DNA of 64,000 nt from Scatophagus argus (lineage: Eukaryota; Chordata; Actinopteri; Scatophagidae): the NCBI RefSeq assembly GCF_020382885.2, contig NC_058510.1, forward strand, positions 386,001 to 450,000, read 5' to 3'. The translations under genes were made by a program, and so were the position numbers. Shown here in pieces: positions 28,101-38,332 of the stretch. Position 1 is the first letter of the stretch, and the number at the start of each line of letters is the position of its first letter. The notes under the pieces are model-generated. The model saw only the letters and a list, made by a program, of their open reading frames with translations. It had not been told where the DNA came from and did no database searches.

Positions 28101-31100
28101 AGCCAATATTTCACTAATGTGGCTTGTGCAAGGCATCCCAATATTATCCTGAGTGGGACTAAAATGGACAGGGCTAGCATAGCTCTGACTAGTCTGAGTG
28201 GAAGTAGCATCATCAGGAAGGGCTGTTCCTTGATGCAGGGGGCTGTCCAGGGCAGCGCATTGCTGGTTTTCAACAGATGACTTATTGAGAATATGAAGAG
28301 GACTAGCAGGGGGTTGGCTAACCTGGTTCAGACTAGCCTGGCTGGGGCTAAAAGCAGATGAGTCATCAGGCGGGCAACTGGCAGATGTTGAGCTCGACTG
28401 GCCACTACTGTCTGTAGGTTTGAAAAGACTGGGTTCAAGCTGAACCAAATTAGGAAGAAAAGAACTCTGCATTGTGGAACTGGCCACCATGTGTACACCA
28501 AGACCTGAACCAGCCAAAGTAGGGCTTAAATGTGTCACAGTCGAGCCAGAACTGGTTCCAGTGTTGGGCGATGGGCTATAATGGGGACTACCTGTAAGAC
28601 AACTATATGATTCACTAGCCTGAGCTGGACTATGAGGTGGGCCAACACAAGTGTCAGTAGCATGTGCAACGCTGCTGTATATGCTAGCTAAAGAGGGAGT
28701 ATGACTTTGGACTGGGCCTGAGTGGGCACTACTGGAAGTGCTTTGTAAAGGGCTAGGTTGACCAGCAGGGCTAGACCGATGTGGACTGTGGATGACACTA
28801 ACATCACTTTCGTTAGCAGCATTGGAACTTGTCTGGCCACTAGGGCTCTGAGAGCTACTAGCTGGGCTAGTATCAGCGGGGCTACAGTGTGGAGGACTAA
28901 AGCTGATTGGAGCTGGCAGGGGGCTTCTCTGTACCGGAGACTTCTGTGAAGGACTGCAGACTGTTTGGACATGTGAGGGACTCTGGCTTGTCTGTGTCTG
29001 TGCAAGCTCCATAACAATACAAACAGGGGGACTAGCTCTCTCTTGAGCTTGCACGTTGCCCATCAGACTGTAGCCACTGTTAGTTTCCATGAGGATTGGG
29101 CTACCATGAGTAGGGCTTGTATGAACTGGTGGTGCAGAGCAGCTGACATGGGCAAGGATAGGCTCCACTGGCATGGGGCTAGTACAGGCCAGAGGAGAGC
29201 TTGCAGGGCTAGCAGGCGTTTCAATAGCATGTTTGGGGCTAAAACTGGCTGAGCTATGTTGGATATGTATGAAGTTGGCTTTACCTTCAATAACTATTGT
29301 GTGGTGTGATGGACTGTCACAAGGACTCTGATTAATGTGGCTACCTGTTTCATCATAAGCTGAGCAAGTTAGGCTACTGTGTTCTTCTGAAGTACCAAGG
29401 TGAACAAGGCTTTCTGGTGCAGCCATGGCAGGGACTTGAGAGGTGCTGGGATTTTCCAGGATAAGTGCACTACTCTGCACAGGAGTGAGCTGGACTGGGA
29501 GTTTGCCATCTGGACCAAGGCTATCATGGGCCACTGTGGACAGGTTAGCAGTGAGGCTAGGAGGGGTAGGGCTACTTTCCAGTGTTTGGCCTTCAACATT
29601 AGTCCTCAGCTGCACTAGGCTTTGATCCGAGGACAATTCTGTGATACTGGTTTTGGGGACCCCTTTCATGACTTTTGACTGTGTAGCAAGCTGAGAAGGA
29701 AGCAGCATGACCTTCAAAGTGTGGGCCAATACTGGGCTTGAAGGCTGTGATAGACTACACACTGTGGCTCTCTGTGGGGCCGGTGATGGGCTACATGGAG
29801 CTGAAATAGGCTTCGATGAGGTGTGTCTACTTGCTGTATGGACAGACCTACAGTAGACTGGTGAGAGGTCCTGGTCCAGTGTAGTTACATCTTGTGCAGC
29901 CCCACATCGCAGCTGAGCAGGGCTGCTTGATCCAGGGCTCTCCTGGTCCAGTGTAGGTTTGGAATCCTGTGTAGGACTCTGTGGATATGATGTGTCATCT
30001 TGTGCAGGACTATGTTGTCTTTGTGGGGAACTGCGCTGAGACTGTGTGATGATCATGTCATTACTACATGGTCTATGGAGCTCTGTGTGTGCAGTGTAGT
30101 CCTGTACGGGACTGTGAGGTGGCGGGCTGTGCTGATGCTCTGGGGGCCCTGGTTGAACATGGGCAGGACTAATCACTGCCTCAGTTGACTGTGGACTGTG
30201 TGGAGAACGAGAATGACTACAAAATACGGGACTACCCTGCACTGGACTCTGCTGAGACTCTGCATCCATAAGCTGATCCTCTGTGGAACTCTGGGCAGGG
30301 GTAGAAGAAATGTAACTAAGTGGGTGAGAACTATGCTGAGTCTGCATCACACAGTCAGGACTTTGCTTTAGCTCAATGGGGCCAGTCGTACATGGCAAAG
30401 GACTTTTATGAAGATCTGTTGAACCAGAGTGAGACTGTGGAGGCCTTTGCGGAAGCTCCACTGGACTAAGGTGATGGAAGGCGTGCCTTTCCTGGTGTTC
30501 TGTAAGATCAGAGTGACCTGGCACAGGACTTTGTGGGAGCTCAATGGGATTAGGGTGAGATGGCGAAGGGCTCGCTTCAAGCTCTTTGGGTTCAGGGTGA
30601 AACGATGCAGGACTATGCTGGAGCTCTGCTGGATCAGGGTGAGATGGCGCAGGACTATACTGGAGCTCTGCTGGATTAAATGGAGAAGGTGCGGGACTAT
30701 GTTGGAGCTCTGTGGGTTCATGTGGAGACAGTTCAGGACTATGTTGGACCTCTTTAGGTTGAGGATGAGACGGTGCAGGACTATGCTGGAGCTCTGTGGG
30801 TTCAGATTGAGACGGTGCAGGACTATGCTGAAGCTCTGTGGGTTCAGACTGACAAGATGCAGAACTATGTTGGGGCTCTGTGGATTCGTGTGGAGACGGT
30901 TCACGACTATGTTGGACCTCTTTGGGTTGAAGATGAGATGGTGCGGGACTATGCTGGAGCTCTGTGGGTTCAGGTTGAGACGGTGCGGGACCAAGCTGGA
31001 GCTCTGTGGGTTCAGGGTGAGACGGTGCGGGACTACACTGAAGCTCTGTGGGTTCAGATTGAGACGGTGCGGGACTACGCTGGAGCTCTGTGGGTTCAGG

Positions 31101-34100
31101 GTGAGACGGTGCAGGACCAAGCTGGAGCTCTGTGGGTTCAGATTGAGACGGTGCAGGACTATGCTGAAGCTCTGTGGGTTCAGACTGACAAGATGCAGAA
31201 CTATGTTGGGGCTCTGTGGATTCGTGTGGAGACGGTTCACGACTATGTTGGACCTCTTTGGGTTGAAGATGAGATGGTGCGGGACTATGCTGGAGCTCTG
31301 TGGGTTCAGGTTGAGACGGTGCGGGACCAAGCTGGAGCTCTGTGGGTTCAGGGTGAGACGGTGCGGGACTACACTGAAGCTCTGTGGGTTCAGATTGAGA
31401 CGGTGCGGGACTACACTGGAGCTCTGTGGGTTCAGGGTGAGACGGTGCGGGACTATGCTGGAGCTCTGTGGGTTCAGATTGAGACGGTGCGGGACTATGC
31501 TGAAGCTCTGTGGGTTCAGATTGAGACGGTGCGGGACTATGCTGGAGCTCTGTGGGTTCAGGTTGAGACGGTGCGGGACTATGCTGGAGCTCTGTGGGTT
31601 CAGGTTGAGACGGTGCGGGACTACGCCGAAGTTCTGTGGGTTCCGATTGAGACGGTGTGGGACCATGCTGGAGCTCTGTGGGTTCAGATTGGGACGGTGC
31701 GGGACTACGCTGGAGCTCGGTGGGTTCAGGTTGAGACGGTGCGGGACTACGCTGGAGCTCTGTGGGTTCAGGTTGAGATGGTGCGGGACCATGCTGGCGC
31801 TCTGTGGGTTCAGGTTGAGACGGTGCGGGACTATGCTGGCGCTCTGTGGGTTCAGGGTGAGACGGTGCGGGACTATGCTGGAGCTCTGTGGGTTCAGGTT
31901 GAGACGGTGCGGGACTATGCTGGAGTTCTGTGGGTTCAGGTTGAGACGGTGCGGGACTATGCTGGAGCTCTGTGGGTTCAGGTTGAGACGGTGCGGGACT
32001 ATGCTGGAGTTCTGTGGGTTCAGGTTGAGACGGTGCGGGACTATGTTGGAGCTCTGTGGGTTCAGGTTGAGACGGTGCGGGACTATGCTGGAGCTCTGTG
32101 GGTTCAGGTTGAGACGGTGCGGGACTATGCTGGAGCTCTGTGGGTTCAGGTTGAGATGGCTTAAGACTTTGCTGCGATGGTGTACAGAGGACGGGGGAGA
32201 ACGGGGCTGGGCTATGAGCATGAAGACTGCAGGGTGGAGCCTCTAGCATGTCCTGCTGAGGCCTGCAGACAGAGCAGACATAGTCTTCGGAAATTGCCCT
32301 GCCCTCCCCGGCCTGGACAGCACACTCTGTATGAACACACCTGTAGCACAGACACAAAAAGACACAAAAATAAAATGTCTGTGTTTACTAAGTTTTACAC
32401 AGTCAATGATTCTGCAGCACTGCTCCTGGGACCTGGAAATTTTTATTATTAACTGTAGACCACACCATGGTTCACCTGATTCCCACCTATAGGCAGAAGC
32501 TGAAACGGTGAAAACCTTTAGGGAGGACATCTAAACGGTGGAGCAGTGGAGCCATTGAAGAACTGCAGGCACATTCGGACTGTACTGACTGGGACGTGTT
32601 CAGGATGGCTACCAACAATCTGGAGGAGTACACAGAGGTGGTAACCTCCTACACCAGCTTCTGTGAGGACAGTTGTATCCCATCACGCACCAGGGTGTGT
32701 TACAGCAATGATAAACCCTGGTTCACAGCAGAACTCAAGCGGCTAAGGAGGCTCAAGGAGGAGGTGTTTAGGAGTGGGGACAAAGAGAGGTACAAGGAGT
32801 CAAAGTGCTGCTTTAGCAAGGCGGTGAGAAACGACAGCACTCTGAGAAACTTGAACACCAGTTCTCAGCCAGCAACTTTGCTTCTGTTTGGAGAGGGCTC
32901 AGACAGATAACCAACTACAGTCTCAAGGCCCCCCACTCCATAAGCAACATGGGCCTACCAAATGAGCTGAACGACCATTACTGCCGCTTTGAAAGACAAT
33001 GGGTCTGTCCTGACACCTTCATCACCCCTACCCCAACAGGAGCCCTGACACCTCGACCAGTTCCCCCAGGTTCTCAGCCCACCCACCAATGGAGTGGCTC
33101 TCTCTATCACAGAGAGATGTGAGTAGGCTGTTCAAAACGCAAAACCCCCGCAAAGCAGCCGGACCGGACCATGTCTCATCTGCCACTCTGAAGCACTGCG
33201 CTGACCATCTATCTCCGGTGTTCACAGACATTTTTAACACCTCACTGGAGTGAAAAAAAAAAACAAAAAAAAAAACAAAAGCCCTCTGGACTAAATGACT
33301 ACAAACCCGTCGCCCTGACCTCGGTGGTCATGTGAACACTGTCCTGATGCACCTCAAATCCATCACTGACCCACTCCTGGACCCCCTGCAGTTCGCCTAC
33401 AGAACCAACAGGTATGTGGACGACGCTGTCAACTTGTCTTTACATTACGTCCTTGGGCATCTGGACTATACAGGAACCTACCTCCCAGCTGAGCGTACCT
33501 GACTCCACCTGCAGGTGGATCACTCACTTCCTGTCTGACAGGAGGCAGCACGTAAGGATGGGGAAGCACGTCTCTGACTCCCGGACCATCAGTACTGGAT
33601 CACCGCAGGGCTGTGTTCTTTCTCCTCTGCTTTTCTCTCTGTATACAAACACCTGCACCTCCAGCCATCAGAATGTCAAGCTCCTGAAGTTTGTGGATGA
33701 CACCACCCTCATTGGACTCATCTCTGATGGGGATGAGTCAGCCTACAAATGGGAAATCGATCGTCTGGTGACTTGGTGCAGGCTCAACAACCTGGAGCTC
33801 AATGCCCTCAAAACAGTAGAGCTGACAGTGGACTTCAGGACGAACCCACCCCCACCTGCCCCCATCACCCTGTGTGACTCCCCCGTGGTTACTGTGGAGC
33901 ATTTCCGCTTCCTGGGAACCACGATCACACAGGACCTCAAATGGGAGCTGAACATCAGCTCCCTCATCAAAAAAGCACAGTAGAGGATGTTTCTGCTTGA
34001 GGCAGCTGAAGCAGTTCAAACTGCTAAAGGCAATGATGGTGGACTTCTACACCTCCATCAAAGAGTCCATCCTCATCTGCTCCATCACCATCTGGTATGC

Positions 34101-36251
34101 TGCTGCCACTGCTAAAGAACTAAGGAAAAGTGTATCATCCGCTCTGCTAAGAAGGTAATTGGTTGCAACCTACCTTCTCTTCAGGATCTGTACACCTCCA
34201 GGATCCTGAGGAGAGCACAAAAGATTGCAGCCGACCCTTCTCACCTGGGACACAAACTCTTTGAGGAGCTCCCCTCTGGCAGGAGGCTGCGGTGCTCTCG
34301 GACCAAAACCTCTCGCCACAACAGCTTCTTTCCCTCTGCTATCAGGCTCATTAACACATGAGAAGTCAACCACCGACACCCCTAAGCCCATCTCACACAC
34401 ACACACTTCTTTCTCTCCTTCTTCCTCTCTCTCTCACACACTCATACACATACACACACTTTTTCTCTCCCACTCTTTCTTTCTCTCTCTCTCACACACA
34501 CACGCACACACTCTCCCCTTGCACATCCAGTTCCCTTGCATGTTCATTACTCTGCAAATGTTTACCTCCTCCCTGAGCAGGCACATTCCCTCGTATATAC
34601 AGATGTATATGTACACTATGTATACGGACTTCTTGCATTTCATTATTTATCGTTATTTTGTTCTCTTTTCCTGTGTATGTGTGCTGCACCAGATGCCAAA
34701 ACAAATTCCTCGTAGGTGGAACCTACCTGGCAAAAAAGCTTTCTGATTCTGATGACACAGCAGTTGCATATTCACATCTTAAAGAGCCAGGATGTGTGTG
34801 TGTGTACCTATAGCAGCAGATACAAGTCAGACAGTCCTGTGGCGTGTAGAGGTCAGGGGCACGGTCACAGAGAGGGCAGGGCAGGGCAGGGTCACATGAC
34901 TCACACAAAAATGGATGATTCGCCCACTGGCCTGATGACCTCACACCACAGCGGCGACAGATTCTGCAGTTCTGGAAGAGAAAAAGGTTTTCAAACAAAC
35001 ACGCGCACACCACAAACAAACAAGGTGGTCCAAAGTTCAACACTGACACCATGGTGTGTGTTTGTTTATCTCACCTTGCAGCTCCAGCCGGTGCTTGGTG
35101 CACAGTCCAGAGGTGGTATGAGACAGTGTGTGTGGTAGGCTTTATCACAGCGCTCACATACGATCAACACCCCATTGTGTTCTCGCAACCTAACACACAC
35201 ACATACACACAAAAAATGAACACTTTTTCCTCCAGATGTGGCCCAGTCTCCAGGTCTCAGTCTGGTCCCGTGTGCTAACCTCTGCTACATCTTTGTTTTT
35301 GGTGTGTGCACAAAGTCAAACAGAATTACTGTGTACAAACTGCTGCTCTCATCATTACAGTCAGATTCTGCAGAGGGTGCTGTGGACATCCAGCAGTTAC
35401 ACAGCAACGTAATCATTCATTCTGGGTCATGTTGTGTCACCTGATGAGTCTAAGGCCAGGATTCACTCTCTTTAAGCTCTGTGTCTGATTCCTGAATGAT
35501 GGAAATAGTTATTAAATGCTTGTGTGTGTGTGTCTGTTACCTGCAGCTCTGACACACTCGACACTGAGGACATTGCCAGCCAGCCCGGCACAGGGGGGAG
35601 GGGACCAGAGGGGGGTCCAGGCAACTGCCGTGGTAACAGTTACCACAGCAACAGCACATCAACAGACCATTGACATCTGCACTACCCGAACACGACACAC
35701 ACTGTGTGGCAGCTGGAGACAGAGAGACAAAAGTTTAAATCCAATGCAGCGACTGGACGTTTGTGTTCGTTCTCCCACTGTGTGAATATGATTTGATAAA
35801 CAGCAGGTGGAGCCAATTCTCTAGTCGGTGCCATTAACCCACCACAGAAGAAGAAAATGAAGAAATCACACTTTGAGAGTGTGTGTGTGTACCTGCATGT
35901 GTGTGTCTTCTACACAATGTGCGTCTCTGGGTCCAGTCCTGGTGAGCTCCGGCAGCAGCAGCGCAGGGGAAGTGGTAGCTCCGCCCACAGCTCTGCTCCT
36001 GGCAACGCAGCGACGCTCCGAGCCGACGACAGAACGCACACGCCTGGACAGGTGGGAGGAAAGGCGGGACTTAGCAACACTATACACAGCTGCATGTGTG
36101 TGTAGTTACTGATCAGAAACCACACAAACCGAACCTGCGTGCTTCCTGAGTCGATGGCTTTGTCCACGTAGAGCAGTGATTGTCCCTCTCCACGACAGAC
36201 CCCCTCTGACCAGGCTGCACACTGCAGGTGAGCGCAGCACTGACCTGCATG

Positions 36252-36292
<41 letters not shown>

Positions 36293-38280
36293 GATAGGAT
36301 GCACTGGCAATGACAAAAGGAGGTCACGTAAAAAAGAAAGACTTAACGAAAGGAGGAAAACATTTTTTTGTCTTCGATTGGCGCAGACAAGTCATTTAAC
36401 AAGAATGTTGTTCATCCATTCAGAGAACAAACATGGTTGGTTTTAAATGTTGTTTGAGTCTTTTATCACAATAAGATTAAAAAAAATATACAAAAAGGCA
36501 CATCACATTTTAGCGTATTAAAGCAGTAATGACTTCATCTAAAGTGGCTGCTGTATGAAGCAGAAATAAGATCATTCTCATGTGGCCAGGAAAGGATTCA
36601 ACACCAAAAATGATCGCTCGAAACAACTAGATGCACAACATGCCCTCACCACCTTGGGGGAAAAATAATCAATTCTTGTACCTGTGGGGTCGAACAGTGA
36701 TTGGACATCAATGTCATGTGGAAGGCCAATGGGTCCGAGCTGCTCCACAAACTCTGAGGAAGACTCCTCCTCTGAAACACAAGGGAGAAAAAGGTGATCA
36801 ATGACACTGATCAGTCACTGATCTGCAGAAATTTACTGAGTCCTCCTTTTGTCTTCACTCCTTGATTCAGTCCTCGACAGAATCAAGTCAAAACAACGAA
36901 AGACAAACAGTGAGTACTCACCACACTGCTCTGGACTGCTGCACCTAGAGAGACACACACACACATATTTTGCTGTTCAACTGACTCACACTGATACCAC
37001 AAATCAAAAATCAAGATGACCAAGTTGACTGTTTCATGAGTCTTTAGAATTCGTATGTGAGTGTCAGTGTGTATGTAGGTGGTTTCTGACTTTTATTTTG
37101 ATAGGGACAGAGAATGTGGCCACTCACGTGGGCGGGGCAGGATCGCCACGGTAGCAGTGGTCGTGGCAGTCGTTGTCTCGGTCAGAGGAGGCGCGGCGGT
37201 TGAGAATGTGGAGTGGGATGTAGCCGGGCGTCGGACCGAACACCACCAGGCGGCCCTGGCCCAGAGGAGGTTCGTCACCACGGTAACAGAAGGCACACTG
37301 CTTCAGACTGCAGGGCGGGAGACACCGGGATTACTTTTTGTTTGACTCATTAATTGTTGCAGCTCGAATTTAAACCAGCCAAATCAGGTAATAAAAATCC
37401 AAGACTAAATACAAGATTTCAAAGGAAACCTATTGGACCGTGAATACTGGTTACTGGACCGTAACCCCTGTACTGTGATAATGGGCTCTAAGATGAACTG
37501 CTGCATGTGAAAATAAAAAACCTGAACCCTCCAAACAGTCTACAGTGAGGAATTTCCACCAAAATGCTCCAGCATTTAAAACTCAATTTATTCCGCACAA
37601 AGATGAACAGACAACAAACGTGCACAAGTGCATGCACGCGCGCACACAAACACACTGTTTGTCTCACCGTTTTTTGGTGTGTCCCAGACTGGGGGTGGGC
37701 GAGTCCCCAGAGTCCTCTGATAGACACTGCTGGAACAAAGGGGACAGAGAGTCTTCATCCTCCAGTCGGGAGCAGGGAGAGACCGGAGGACTGGAGCAGG
37801 GACTCATGGTGGGACTATGCTTCTTGGGACTGGCCCTGGCCCCCTCCGTCTCCATGGGAACTGTACTGGGACTGCAGTCCACCTCAATGGGAGCAGGGCT
37901 GTGGTTCAGCCTGGGCTGGTCCTCCTCCTCCACAGGGCCAGGAGCAGGCCTGGGGCTGGAGGCTGGGCTGTGATCTGGGCTGCAGGGCAGGGGACTGACT
38001 CGAGCTTCTTCCTCAGGACTGGGAGCTGGTCCAGGGCTGGAGGCCACGAGTGAGGCAGCAGGGGCAGGGCTCGTTCCATCCTCCTCAAGCTTGGGAGGAG
38101 GTTCTAGGCTGGACTCTGGGGTGGGTGTGGGGTCAGGGTGAGGAGAGTTAGGGTTTGGATCAGGCTCTGGACTGAGACAGTCTTGGTTGGGGTCAGAGTT
38201 TGTGTTGCATTTTCTCCTGGAGGTGGACCGGCGGCGTCCTGCTGTCTTCTCCTTCACCTCTGTGCGCACGCACGCACACG

Positions 38281-38332
<52 letters not shown>

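Noticed and set aside
30430-32165. Direct repeats of constant length resembling a CRISPR array
   Set aside because: There are no unique spacers; whole 42-bp units are repeated, they are coding, and the genome is a vertebrate's.
30429-32246. Long plus-strand open frames (605 and 463 codons) with repeated [14 protein letters not shown] or [14 protein letters not shown] units
   Set aside because: They are antisense readings of the 42-bp kmt2c repeat. The minus-strand frame is spliced in phase with PHD exons, and the plus frames have no domain, start context or neighbours.
34225-34746. 173-codon plus-strand frame with SLSHTHTHT text
   Set aside because: The end and CT/CA-rich 3' UTR of the Rex1-like LINE, not a gene.
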